NCBI RefSeq assembly: GCF_003994855.1
Contig: NZ_CP034142.1
Coordinates: forward strand, 496,001 to 560,000
Direction: 5' to 3'
Length of the DNA: 64,000 nt
Origin: Marinobacter sp. NP-4(2019)
Lineage (GTDB): Bacteria > Pseudomonadota > Gammaproteobacteria > Pseudomonadales > Oleiphilaceae
A model generated the notes under the pieces. It made no database searches, was not told the DNA's origin, and saw nothing but the letters and a program-made list of their open reading frames with translations. Positions within the stretch are counted from its first letter, which is position 1, and every line of letters starts with the position of its first letter. Of this stretch, positions 1 through 8,746 are shown in pieces. A program made the translations under genes and the position numbers.

Positions 1-533
1 AGGTTATGGCCGAGCTGGGCGTGGCTGTGACCAATATCCCGCCGGGTGAACTCTATACTGCTCTGGAGCGCGGTACCATTGACGCCCTTGAGTGGGTGGG
101 ACCGGCACTGGATCTGCCCATGGGCTTTCACCAGATCGCCGATTACTACTACTCAGGCTGGCAGGAGCCGGGTGCGGAGGTTCAGTTTCTGATCAACCAG
201 AAAACCTGGGACAGCCTGCCAGAAGACCTTCAGGAGGTCCTGAGGGTGGCGATGCGTACCGCCGCCTATGACATGTATATAAAAACCATGCATGAAAGCG
301 GCGAAGCGTGGGACCGCATGAAGGAAGACTACCCCAACGTGACCCACAAGACCTTCCCGCCGGAAGTGATTGAAGCCCTCCGGGATGCAACCGAAAAGCT
401 GCTGGCCGAAGAGGCCGAGAAGGATCCGTTGGCGAAGGAAATCATTACTTCCCAGCGTGAATACATGAAGAAAATCCGCAAGTGGACCAATATCTCTGAC
501 AAGGCCTACCTGAACAGTATCTCCACCGACTGA
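1..533 (+). CDS. TRAP transporter solute-binding protein, C-terminal part
   Basis: C-terminal ~176 residues of a periplasmic DctP-type binding protein of a tripartite ATP-independent (TRAP) transporter; the 5' part lies before the window. The visible part carries the family's IDALEWVGP segment followed by a Tyr-rich YYYSGW motif and a long charged helical tail, as in the TakP/keto-acid and related branch rather than the classic DctP branch. Such proteins capture small organic acids in the periplasm and hand them to a DctQ/DctM membrane pair, here presumably upstream and out of view. The methionine at base 6 is internal, since the frame is open to the window edge. Substrate cannot be told from this fragment. 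It has no close relationship to the second TRAP binding protein at 8747-9775. Confidence 0.85.
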   Translation, partial: VMAELGVAVTNIPPGELYTALERGTIDALEWVGPALDLPMGFHQIADYYYSGWQEPGAEVQFLINQKTWDSLPEDLQEVLRVAMRTAAYDMYIKTMHESGEAWDRMKEDYPNVTHKTFPPEVIEALRDATEKLLAEEAEKDPLAKEIITSQREYMKKIRKWTNISDKAYLNSISTD

Positions 534-552
534 GACCGTTCAGAAAGTGCCG

Positions 553-598
553 GACAGGGCGCAGGGGGTGTTAATAAACACGCCTTCGTGTCCCTGTC
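553..598 (+). terminator. Possible hairpin after TRAP gene
   Basis: GACAGGG (553-559) can pair with CCCTGTC (592-598) shortly after the TRAP gene stop. A smaller inner stem (GTGTT/AACAC) lies between them. There is no clear run of T after it, so it may end transcription only weakly or act as a 3' stabiliser. Low certainty. Confidence 0.3.
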
Positions 599-711
599 GG
601 TCCGTCTGTGTAACAAAATCGTCAAACATTGTCATTCCTCAGAAGAATGCAGTGTGATGCTCCAGCGTGTCTTATACTCAGGGCAGATCAACCCAGCAGG
701 ACACGCCAGGG

Positions 712-3009
712 ATGCGCTTTGTATTACTCCACCTCGCCAGACTGATTGTTCTGACGGTTTGCCTTCTCTTGCCGTGCAGTGTCGCAGTGGCTGCATCCCA
801 GCCTCTCTCCGATGGCTGGGAATATCGCTGGGGTGATTCTCCCTTCACCAGTGACGGTACCCCGGTCTGGACACTGGATGCCCCCGGACAAGACAACTGG
901 CGTTCCATTGGTTTCCCATCGAATCCCCCCAACCGGAATGGCCGTGAGCACGTCTGGTTTCGGGTGATGTTGCCTGACGGGGAGTGGCAGGAGCCCGTTC
1001 TATACATTTTCAGTGTCGACCTGATCGTTCAGGTGTACTTCGAAGGCCAGAAAATCTACCAGTATGGCACCTTTGATGAACAGGGCCGTGGCCGTTTTGA
1101 GGGCTGGCCCTGGCATGAAATCAGCCTGCCTGAAGGATTTGAAGGCAAGTACCTGTACTTCCGGGTGTTCTCGGATTACACGGATATCGGGCTGTGGGGC
1201 GAAGTGTCGATCATGAATCGACCGGACCTGGTGCTGTACATCCTTGAAAACTCTCTGGAAGCGTTGGTTGTCGCGGCGTTTTCAATGCTGATTGGCTTGC
1301 TGGCACTGATTTTTGCGGTGTTGCAGGCGAAGAAAAAGAGTTTTGGCAGCCTCGCGCTGTTTGCGTTTGCCTCGGGAGGCATGTTGTTGGCGGAGAGTCA
1401 GGCCAGCCAACTGCTGTGGAATGTCCCATTGGCCTGGGATTACCTGGCTGCCGGTTCCTACTATCTGTTGCCGGTGGCCATGGCAATGCTGCTGGAACAG
1501 TGGCTGGCCGATCATCGTCCGCGAATGATCAACCTGGTGTGGAAAGTTCATCTGGTCTATGTGGTGGTAGCACTGGGGTTATCGCTGAGCGGGGCCGTCA
1601 ATCTGTCTTCGACGTTCCCGCCGTTTGATGCCCTGTTCCTGGTATCCCTGGTGACCATCACCCTGGTGGTCATTTATCGCTTCAAACACCTGTTGCTGGA
1701 ACAACGCATCATCCTGCTGGCCTATGCCATCTTTTGTGTGTTCCTGGTTGCGGATATGGCCGTGGCGCACGGGGTGTTGCCCTGGGGGCGGGTGCCTGTC
1801 AGTTGGGGCGCGCTGCTGTTTGCGCTGGCGGTGGTGATGATTTCTTTGTGGCATTACGCCCGCACCCAGCAGGCGCTTTACAAGCTGAACCTGTCTCTGG
1901 AGCAACAGGTGGCTGAGCGTACGGAGAAAGCCGAGACCCTGGCCAGGCGGGAACAGGCGAGAGTGAGATTGCTGACGTTCGAGAATGAAAAAAACCGGAT
2001 GCTTAATGACATCATCGCGGGGCTTCAGGACTGCTTCGGACTGAATCAGGCGTTCAACTACCTTGCCCGTGTTATGCCGGATCTTTGCAGCCCCTTGAGC
2101 GGAGCACTGTACCTGCGTCGTGACGAAGGCATGACGTATGAGCGACTCAACCACTGGGGTTACGCGGGGAAAATACCGGCGTTTGCACTGATTCTCGATA
2201 CTTCGGAGGGATTGCCGTCGCCAGCGCAGGTTCCTTCCCGTTATCGGGAAACAGCCGAGGACGACGTCGCTATACAGGACGAGGCGGAGGAAGCAACGGC
2301 GTGTTTCTGGATTACGGTTCAGTCGGCCAGTGAAGGGGCCCTGGTGATGGGGTTGTTGATGGTTGAGATTCCTGAGAATTTTGCAGCAAGGGGCAATGGC
2401 TATGGCGCAGCCCGGCTGTTCCACGCTCTTGAGCAGGGGTTGCAGCGGATTGGTATTACGTTGTCCAGTATCCGCTTGCACGAGGAGTTGCAGAAATACT
2501 CCTACGAGGATGCGCTGACGGGCTTGAAGAACAGACGTTACTTCAATCAGCTACTGAAACATGAGAGTGCGGGTGCGGTACGGAACCAAGTGTCTTTGGC
2601 GCTGCTGATTGTCGATATCGATCATTTCAAACAGTTTAACGATACTCATGGCCACGAAGCAGGCGACAGCGCCCTGAAAACCGTGGCCCGGGTGTTGTTG
2701 CAACAGTTCCGGGACAGCGATGTGGTGTGCCGGTATGGCGGTGAGGAGTTTGTCGTCATTATGCCGGGGGCAAATCTGTCCGCTGCCAGGGAGAAGGCTG
2801 AAAATCTGTGTCGGGCGATTCGAGCCATTCATATCTATCATGGCGATCAGGATCTGGGCGGGATGACGTTGTCGGTGGGGGTTGCCGGTTGGCCGGAGTG
2901 CACCGATGATCCAGACGCTCTGCTGGGTCTGGCGGATCGGGCACTGTACAAGGCAAAGGAAAGTGGCAGGGACAGAATAGAGGGGTGTCCCACCTGCACA
3001 CTGCTGTGA
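712..3009 (+). CDS. 7TM-DISM sensor diguanylate cyclase
   Basis: Membrane enzyme predicted to make cyclic di-GMP from two GTP in response to an extracytoplasmic signal. Order along 765 residues: signal peptide (1-27), a beta-rich periplasmic 7TMR-DISM sensor (about 30-175), seven hydrophobic segments (about 185-390), a coiled coil, a GAF-like region, and a C-terminal GGDEF domain. The active-site motif is GGEEF at residues 676-680 (bases 2737-2751). An inhibitory-site RxxD motif (R667, D670) sits five residues before it, so product feedback is expected. No EAL domain is present. I start it at ATG 712 because the signal peptide begins there and an AGGA lies about 10 bases upstream; a GTG at 667 would add 15 residues before the signal peptide. 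It is transcribed alone and convergent with the symporter gene. Confidence 0.9.
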   Translation: MRFVLLHLARLIVLTVCLLLPCSVAVAASQPLSDGWEYRWGDSPFTSDGTPVWTLDAPGQDNWRSIGFPSNPPNRNGREHVWFRVMLPDGEWQEPVLYIFSVDLIVQVYFEGQKIYQYGTFDEQGRGRFEGWPWHEISLPEGFEGKYLYFRVFSDYTDIGLWGEVSIMNRPDLVLYILENSLEALVVAAFSMLIGLLALIFAVLQAKKKSFGSLALFAFASGGMLLAESQASQLLWNVPLAWDYLAAGSYYLLPVAMAMLLEQWLADHRPRMINLVWKVHLVYVVVALGLSLSGAVNLSSTFPPFDALFLVSLVTITLVVIYRFKHLLLEQRIILLAYAIFCVFLVADMAVAHGVLPWGRVPVSWGALLFALAVVMISLWHYARTQQALYKLNLSLEQQVAERTEKAETLARREQARVRLLTFENEKNRMLNDIIAGLQDCFGLNQAFNYLARVMPDLCSPLSGALYLRRDEGMTYERLNHWGYAGKIPAFALILDTSEGLPSPAQVPSRYRETAEDDVAIQDEAEEATACFWITVQSASEGALVMGLLMVEIPENFAARGNGYGAARLFHALEQGLQRIGITLSSIRLHEELQKYSYEDALTGLKNRRYFNQLLKHESAGAVRNQVSLALLIVDIDHFKQFNDTHGHEAGDSALKTVARVLLQQFRDSDVVCRYGGEEFVVIMPGANLSAAREKAENLCRAIRAIHIYHGDQDLGGMTLSVGVAGWPECTDDPDALLGLADRALYKAKESGRDRIEGCPTCTLL

Positions 3010-3023
3010 CGGTGTGCAGGTGG
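2990..3023. terminator. Hairpin between convergent genes
   Basis: A perfect 12-bp inverted repeat (CCACCTGCACAC at 2990-3001 and its complement at 3012-3023) with a 10-base loop that contains the cyclase stop codon. It lies between two convergent genes and could stop transcription from either side. There is no T-run, so it is not a textbook intrinsic terminator. Confidence 0.5.
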
Positions 3024-3029
3024 CAAGGA

Positions 3030-4442
3030 TCAGTGCCAGATATTGCTGTCGATTTTCTCGTGCAGTTCCGGGTAATCCTTTGATTTGAAATGAGGTACTT
3101 CGCCCATTTTACGTTGCGCCAGGTAGTCCCGGGTCAGCTTAACAACCGTGCCCGACAACAGCACAATGGCGATCAGGTTGATCGTTGCCATCAGTCCCAT
3201 GGACGCATCCGCTGCGTTGAAGACGGTAATAACCGCTTCGTACCCGCCCCAGATGACCATCGCCAGGGCCGCCAGACGCAACAGGGTCAGTCCCAGGGTG
3301 TTGCCCCCCTTGAGGTAAATCAGCGCATTTTCTGCGTAGGTATAGTTCGCCACAATAGACGTGAAGGCAAAGAACAGAATGGCGATGGCAATGAAATAGC
3401 CACCAAACTCACCAAGGTGAGCCTCCATGGCCTGCTGGGTCAGTTGGGTGCCGGTGACGCCCGAACCGGGTTCAAGTACACCGGCCAGCAGGATCATCAC
3501 CGCTGTGGCGGTACAGATGATGATAGTGTCGATAAACACCCCGAATGCCTGGACCAGCCCCTGGGAAGAGGGGTGGTGGGGTGCCGGCGTGGCGGTGGCC
3601 GCAATGTTTGGCGCGGAGCCCATGCCTGCTTCGTTGGAGAACAGGCCGCGTTTGATGCCGTTCAGCATGGCGGCGGTGATGGAACCGGCAGCGCCGCCGG
3701 CAGCTTCCTCAAGTCCGAAGGCGCTCTTCACGATCATCGCCAGTACGCCTGGTACTTCGGTGATATTCATGGCCATGATCACCAGTGCCAGCAGAACATA
3801 AGCTCCGGCCATGAACGGCACGACGAATTCGGCGAAACGGACAATCTTGCGCAGGCCACCAAAGATCACAACCCCGGCCAGTGCCGCAATGACAACTCCG
3901 ACACCGAGCTTAGGGGCGCCGAATGCGCCCTGCATGGCATCGGCAATGGAGTTGGCCTGTACCGCATTGAAGATCAGCCCGAAGGAAAGAATCAGGCAGA
4001 CCGCAAAAATGGCGGCGGCCCAGGGTGCTTTCAGGCCCTTGGAAATGTATACCGCGGGACCACCCCGGTACTGTCCCTTACCATCACGCACCTTGTACAG
4101 CTGCGCCAGGGTGCTTTCCGCGTAGCCGGTGGCCATGCCCACCAGCGCAACCATCCACATCCAGAAAATCGCACCGGCGCCACCGAGGTACAGCGCCACG
4201 GCAACGCCGGCGAGGTTGCCGGTACCAACCCGGGAAGCCAGGCTGGTACACAGGGCCTGGAAAGGCGAGATGCCGTGGACATCACTCTCGCGGGAGCCGC
4301 GAATGGCCCGGACCATTTCTCCGAAGTTGACGAACTGGAGGAAGCCCAGACGGAGGGTAAAGAATACACCGACGGCCAGAAGACCGTAGACAAGGACATA
4401 GCCCCATAGAATGGAATTCAGGAAATCGACAATTGCGGTCAT
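3030..4442 (-). CDS. Sodium:alanine/glycine symporter (AGCS family)
   Basis: Inner-membrane carrier of the AGCS (AlsT/DagA) family that couples uptake of alanine or glycine to sodium (sometimes proton) entry. The 470-residue product has the usual length and about 11 hydrophobic segments. It shows family signatures near the N-terminus (ALCTSLASRVGTGNLAGVA, the sodium/substrate-binding loop) and in the middle (KRGLFSNEAGMGSAPNIAA). Sodium-coupled import fits a marine host. It stands alone between a convergent cyclase and the beta-helix protein gene, so no pathway context narrows the substrate. Confidence 0.92.
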   Translation of the reverse strand: MTAIVDFLNSILWGYVLVYGLLAVGVFFTLRLGFLQFVNFGEMVRAIRGSRESDVHGISPFQALCTSLASRVGTGNLAGVAVALYLGGAGAIFWMWMVALVGMATGYAESTLAQLYKVRDGKGQYRGGPAVYISKGLKAPWAAAIFAVCLILSFGLIFNAVQANSIADAMQGAFGAPKLGVGVVIAALAGVVIFGGLRKIVRFAEFVVPFMAGAYVLLALVIMAMNITEVPGVLAMIVKSAFGLEEAAGGAAGSITAAMLNGIKRGLFSNEAGMGSAPNIAATATPAPHHPSSQGLVQAFGVFIDTIIICTATAVMILLAGVLEPGSGVTGTQLTQQAMEAHLGEFGGYFIAIAILFFAFTSIVANYTYAENALIYLKGGNTLGLTLLRLAALAMVIWGGYEAVITVFNAADASMGLMATINLIAIVLLSGTVVKLTRDYLAQRKMGEVPHFKSKDYPELHEKIDSNIWH

Positions 4443-4571
4443 GATGACGCCTTGTGACTTTGCGAGTTGTATTTAGGGTAGGCGCGGAAGTCTAGCACGG
4501 CGAAATCAGGGGAGAGTTGCGGATATCCGAAGTAGACACGGATACCCGCCGGGTGCTTGGTCGGGTGGCCG

Positions 4572-6155
4572 TTAGCCCTCGGGAAAGGCCGTCCAGCCCT
4601 CAAGCCAGCTGGATTGCAGACGTGGATTCAGGGCGCCGGCGTAGTTCGCCGACTCGTCGAAGAACTCGGATTTCGGCGGTTGTGTCGTTTTCATCTGACG
4701 CATTTGCACCCGAGTCTGGAAGTCGGGGTTCACTGGGTCCCTGGCGGTTACGTGCAGTGCGCTGTCTAGGCGCCGCAGGTTATCCTGATCCGCAGCTGTT
4801 AGCCATTGTCCTTCACTGAAACCAAAGTCATCGTTATCCGGACCGGACTCATCGGTACTTTTGCCGAGCTTGCCGGTATTGGCAATCAGATTGTTGGAGA
4901 AGGTCAGCGTCCCCTTGCTGATCAGTGATAAGACCTCGTCCCTCAGGTCGACGGCTTCGATGCCGTAGCTGTCTATGATCATGTTATGGAAGTGCCCGCC
5001 GGTGCCTTCACGAAGGACCATACCCCGATGCTTCTTTGCGGTTTGTCCGGTGCCGACAAGGGTGACGTTATAGAAGGAGGGGGCTGACCGCGGCTTTGCC
5101 TGATGGTCGTTACCATTGTTGTCGCCTTCAAAGGCATTGTCACCCACATCCGCGTGTTGCTGGACAATCAGGAACTGTACACGTCCGGTCCAGCCCCAGT
5201 CCCAGTCAATACTGTCATCTGCAGCGCCGGTCACAACGATATTCTTGAGATCGACGGAGCCGCCAAACATTTCAATGCCATCATCCAGGGCTCGGTGGAC
5301 CTGAACATTCCGGACAATGGTATCGCTGCCGCAGCCGCCAAGGGTGAGACCATTGAGTTCGTTGTCCTTGTAGACTTCGAAGCCGGCGAATTCAATGCGA
5401 GTGTATTCAATGACCCCGCAGCTGTAACGGGCGTCGTTGCCGCCGAAGCTACCCCTGGAATCGTTGCTGGAGATGCCCTCGATAGCCGCGTCGGGTTGGT
5501 TGACCGGAGCCTTGCCGAGAACCACCACACCACCCCAATCGCCACGGGCGCGTTGCCCTTCGGGCTGGTTGCTGGTGAAGATCACCGGGCTATCAGGGCG
5601 ACCGCGGGAAAACAGTTTGCTGCCTCTGGTAACGATCAGTGCTGATCCGTTGTCACCCTTTACCGTGACGCCATTTTGAAGGGTCAGGTTCGCGCCTTCG
5701 ACAAAAATCGACTTCTCCAGGATGTATGTCTTGCCCGATTCCCAGACAGTGTCGACAACGATATCTTCGTGTACCCGGATGGTTTGGGGTTCAAATGCAG
5801 TAAAGCCGACAGCGGCGATGGCCGCGGCAACGGTCGATGGCATCATCCAGACCAGATTCCGTCGAAACCAGGATTGGCTTTTCTGTCCGGTTTCCGGCTG
5901 TCTGGTTCTATAGGTTTCAGTCGTGGACGTTGCCATCAGTGGCGCCCCGGAATCCATTGCGCGGATATCTTCAGCAAGGCGTTTCAGACGTTCCGTGCCG
6001 GACGATTCGACACGGCGTAATACATCACTACGGTATCCAGGCTCCCGCAGCAGGTTGTTCAGGTGTACGAAAGCGATGTCCGGGCATTCGCCTTTATCGA
6101 TCAGGCGCTTGAGTTGCCAGAGTTTTTCTACAAGAAGGGAGGATTGATCCGACAT
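4572..6155 (-). CDS. Membrane-anchored right-handed beta-helix protein
   Basis: 527 residues with an unusual layout: a 100-residue charged N-terminal region without a signal peptide, one hydrophobic segment (about 101-121, preceded by FRRN), then about 400 residues of beta-helix-like sequence. The latter is seen as repeated short strands, Asn/Gly/Asp turns and motifs such as GDWGGVVVLGKAP and DDGIEMFGGSVDLKN. The arrangement predicts a type II membrane protein with the helix outside the inner membrane. Similar C-terminal regions occur in secreted or lipoprotein beta-helix proteins of marine bacteria, but I do not know an assigned function and no carbohydrate-lyase active site is recognisable. 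The start is supported by GGAG eight bases upstream. The gene lies 83 bp downstream of the usp gene in the same direction. Confidence 0.75.
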   Translation of the reverse strand: MSDQSSLLVEKLWQLKRLIDKGECPDIAFVHLNNLLREPGYRSDVLRRVESSGTERLKRLAEDIRAMDSGAPLMATSTTETYRTRQPETGQKSQSWFRRNLVWMMPSTVAAAIAAVGFTAFEPQTIRVHEDIVVDTVWESGKTYILEKSIFVEGANLTLQNGVTVKGDNGSALIVTRGSKLFSRGRPDSPVIFTSNQPEGQRARGDWGGVVVLGKAPVNQPDAAIEGISSNDSRGSFGGNDARYSCGVIEYTRIEFAGFEVYKDNELNGLTLGGCGSDTIVRNVQVHRALDDGIEMFGGSVDLKNIVVTGAADDSIDWDWGWTGRVQFLIVQQHADVGDNAFEGDNNGNDHQAKPRSAPSFYNVTLVGTGQTAKKHRGMVLREGTGGHFHNMIIDSYGIEAVDLRDEVLSLISKGTLTFSNNLIANTGKLGKSTDESGPDNDDFGFSEGQWLTAADQDNLRRLDSALHVTARDPVNPDFQTRVQMRQMKTTQPPKSEFFDESANYAGALNPRLQSSWLEGWTAFPEG

Positions 6156-6238
6156 TGATACAGCTCCAAAAAAATGTCGGATCTTTTTTAACGCAAACAG
6201 ATGACGTTTTAATGACGGGGTTATGGAGATTCAGAGAC

Positions 6239-6682
6239 TTACACGACCAGGACCGGGCACTTGGCATTCGATGCAACCCGATGGGACACGCTGCCGAGTA
6301 GCATGCCGTCCTTGTCGCTGTGCGTGCCCCGTGTGCCCACCACGATAAGGTCGGCGCCTTTTTCCTGGGCAAACTTGACGATTACCCTGGATGGCCGGCC
6401 GCTTTTCACAAACCCGCGGACCTTGGTCGCGCCGTGTTCCTTGGCCATGTCCTTGGCATGGTTCACTACCTCCTTGGCGTATTCAGACAGTACCTTGTCA
6501 GGAATATCCATGTCTGCCGGGCGGCCAATAGAGAGCGACGCTTCAAAGAGGCTGTGGTGTTTGTACACGCAGAGGATATAGATCTCTGTTTCCGGCGTGA
6601 GTTTCTGGAACTCAATGGCCTTATCCAGTGCCTTAAGGGATGTCTTGGAACCGTCTACGGCTACCAGGATCTTCTTGAACAT
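6239..6682 (-). CDS. teaD: Universal stress protein, TeaD-like
   Basis: Cytoplasmic UspA-fold nucleotide-binding protein of 147 residues. The C-terminal ATP-binding signature G-x2-G-x9-G-S is visible (GTRG...LGSVSHRV), and the N-terminus has the typical KILVAVDGSKTS strand-loop. It is the last gene of the set teaA-teaB-teaC-teaD. In Halomonas elongata the equivalent TeaD is encoded at the same place and is known to bind ATP and modulate ectoine uptake by TeaABC. The same role is inferred here from position and family. The gap to the upstream permease gene is 31 bp, consistent with co-transcription. Confidence 0.85.
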   Translation of the reverse strand: MFKKILVAVDGSKTSLKALDKAIEFQKLTPETEIYILCVYKHHSLFEASLSIGRPADMDIPDKVLSEYAKEVVNHAKDMAKEHGATKVRGFVKSGRPSRVIVKFAQEKGADLIVVGTRGTHSDKDGMLLGSVSHRVASNAKCPVLVV

Positions 6683-6713
6683 GCTTGTCTCCTAGCGAAT
6701 CGGGTCGGTTGCA

Positions 6714-8000
6714 TCAGTCTGCAAAGGCAAGGTCACGCAGGAACAGTGCGATTTGCGGGAAGGCGATGATGAGCCCGGCTGCCGCAATCAGGATAATGAT
6801 GAACGGCGGAGTCCCTCGAATGACTTCCAGGTACGGCCGTTTGAAGATCGCAATGGCGGTAAAAATGTCGCACCCAAACGGTGGTGTCGCTGAGCCAATG
6901 GCAACCTGTAGCGTAATGAGTACGCCGACGAGCACCGGGTCCAGACCCGTGGACTGAATCGCCGGTGCGAAAATTGGTGTCAGTACCAGAATGACGACAA
7001 TGGGGTCCACGAACATACAGGCGATGAAGAACGCAACACAGATGGCAATCAGCACACCGATGGGACCGGCCTCATTGACGCCAACGGCTTCGAGTATGGT
7101 TTGCGGAATCTGGGCGAAGGAAATGATCCAGGAGAACCCGTTACCAACAGCCACGAGAATGAACACCACGGCGGTGATCAGGCCGGTGGATTTGGCAATC
7201 TTGTAGATCTCATGCAGCTTGAGAGAGCGGAATACAATGAATTCGAGAAAGAATGCATACAGAACACAAACCGCTGCGGCTTCGGTCGGACTGAAGATGC
7301 CGCCATAAATACCGCCCACGATAATGACCGGGAACATCAGTGGCCATAACGCATCTCTCACAGATACGGCACGTTGCTTCCAGGAGGCTTTCTCCTCCGT
7401 GGGAACGTTATTCCTGTAGGCGTAGATCAGGCAGTAGATCGAGAACATAAACAGAATCATGATGCCCGGACCAACACCCGCAATGAACAGTTCGGCGATG
7501 GAGGTTTCGGAAATAACCCCATAGATAATCATGCCGATACTCGGGGGGATCAGGAAGGCGATATCGCTGGCATTAATTATCAGTGCGAGGGTAAAGGGGT
7601 CAGAGTAACCCGCTTTCAGCATCTTGGGGCGCAGTGGCGAACCAACCGCAACCACGGTGGCCTGGGTGGAACCCGAAACCGCACCAAACAGTGTACAGGA
7701 GGTCGCGGTGCTGATGGCCAGGCCGCCTTTGACGTGGCCGATGAAGGCCATGACCATGTCGATCAGCCGGTCGGCCGAGTGGCCCCTGGTCATGATGTCG
7801 GCGGCCAGGATAAACATGGGAACGGCAATCAGCGAGGCTGGCCGAATACCCCCCATCATCTGCTGAATGAAAGTTCCCATCTGGCCAAAGCCATCGAACA
7901 TCATTACGAAGCCAACGACTGCCGCCGTCGTCAGCGGAATCATCATCGGAAAACCGAGCAGTAGTAGCCCGATCATGATGACCATGAGAATTGTTGCCAT
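6714..8000 (-). CDS. teaC: TRAP transporter large permease, ectoine type
   Basis: DctM-type large membrane subunit (428 residues, about 12 hydrophobic segments) that forms the ion-coupled translocation pathway of a TRAP importer. Family hallmarks are visible: a PMFILAADIMTRG segment, the FGAVSGSTQATVVAVGS loop, and the second-half IGSATPPFGCD motif. It works with the small subunit encoded just upstream and the binding protein TeaA. The context (binding protein, small permease, large permease, Usp protein) is that of the ectoine/hydroxyectoine importer of Halomonas. Import would be driven by the sodium gradient and serves osmolyte recovery or catabolism. Confidence 0.9.
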   Translation of the reverse strand: MATILMVIMIGLLLLGFPMMIPLTTAAVVGFVMMFDGFGQMGTFIQQMMGGIRPASLIAVPMFILAADIMTRGHSADRLIDMVMAFIGHVKGGLAISTATSCTLFGAVSGSTQATVVAVGSPLRPKMLKAGYSDPFTLALIINASDIAFLIPPSIGMIIYGVISETSIAELFIAGVGPGIMILFMFSIYCLIYAYRNNVPTEEKASWKQRAVSVRDALWPLMFPVIIVGGIYGGIFSPTEAAAVCVLYAFFLEFIVFRSLKLHEIYKIAKSTGLITAVVFILVAVGNGFSWIISFAQIPQTILEAVGVNEAGPIGVLIAICVAFFIACMFVDPIVVILVLTPIFAPAIQSTGLDPVLVGVLITLQVAIGSATPPFGCDIFTAIAIFKRPYLEVIRGTPPFIIILIAAAGLIIAFPQIALFLRDLAFAD

Positions 8001-8039
8001 AGTTACGCCCTTCCTTAACTTGCCCGGTCTGCTGCCGGA

Positions 8040-8633
8040 TCAGACTTCCGATTCGCTGTCAGCGTAGCCATCAACCACACCGGTGGAGAGATAGACATCC
8101 TTGCTGGTGAAGTTCTTGATTGCGGTGAGGAAATACTGGATGCCGGTAATGGCAAAACCGACCGGGGCCCAGATGTAGATCCACCAGATTTCAAAACCCA
8201 ATGCCGGAAGAATGCGGCCACGGCCGTAGAGTGTTTCTATATAGCCGTATGAGTGATAGCACAGGAAAAACATTACGACGGAAGTGAACAGTGCAATGAA
8301 GATCATCAGCACTTTTCGGCCTTTGGCTGGAAAGGCGTCGTAAATGGCGGACATCCGGATGTGTCGCCCGTGTCGGGCGGCGTAACCGATACCCGCGAAG
8401 GTAATCAGGATAATCAGGATTCGGTTGATCTCACCGGAAAAAAATAGCCCCTGACCAAAAACAAAACGCGCGATCACGTTGGTGCAGGTGTTCAATGCCA
8501 TGAGAATCACGCCGGCAGCCAGCATCACGGCCTCGACTTTGGCAATGATTTCATCAATGGTGCCCAGGAACCCGGGCAGGCCGGACTCATAGGTGCCGGT
8601 ATCGTCTTCTACCTCGGTGGGTTTCTCTGACAT
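8040..8633 (-). CDS. teaB: TRAP transporter small permease, ectoine type
   Basis: DctQ-type small membrane subunit, 197 residues, with four hydrophobic segments. The conserved NVIARFVFGQGLFFSGEINR stretch between the first two is typical of the family. It pairs with TeaC and stabilises contact with the binding protein. The start at 8633 is chosen because GGAG lies eight bases upstream; a methionine six residues earlier has no ribosome site. The gap to the downstream large-subunit gene is 39 bp. Confidence 0.88.
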   Translation of the reverse strand: MSEKPTEVEDDTGTYESGLPGFLGTIDEIIAKVEAVMLAAGVILMALNTCTNVIARFVFGQGLFFSGEINRILIILITFAGIGYAARHGRHIRMSAIYDAFPAKGRKVLMIFIALFTSVVMFFLCYHSYGYIETLYGRGRILPALGFEIWWIYIWAPVGFAITGIQYFLTAIKNFTSKDVYLSTGVVDGYADSESEV

Positions 8634-8746
8634 GGGGATTGCTCCGAGCATCTCGCTCCCAACCGGTAGGGACTGTCCGGCGGGGCAAGGTTAATACAGA
8701 TTCCCGCCGGCCAGTAGCCGACGGGAATGCTTCCCTGGTATGCGGT

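Noticed and set aside
1579..2481. Leftward 300-codon frame inside the diguanylate cyclase gene
   Set aside because: Shadow of the cyclase coding region, with Gln/His/Arg-rich composition and no domain.
3090..4409. Long rightward open frame of 439 codons antisense to the AGCS symporter gene
   Set aside because: Composition rich in Gln, His, Arg and Asp without domains; typical mirror of a GC-rich membrane-protein gene. The symporter on the other strand is clear.
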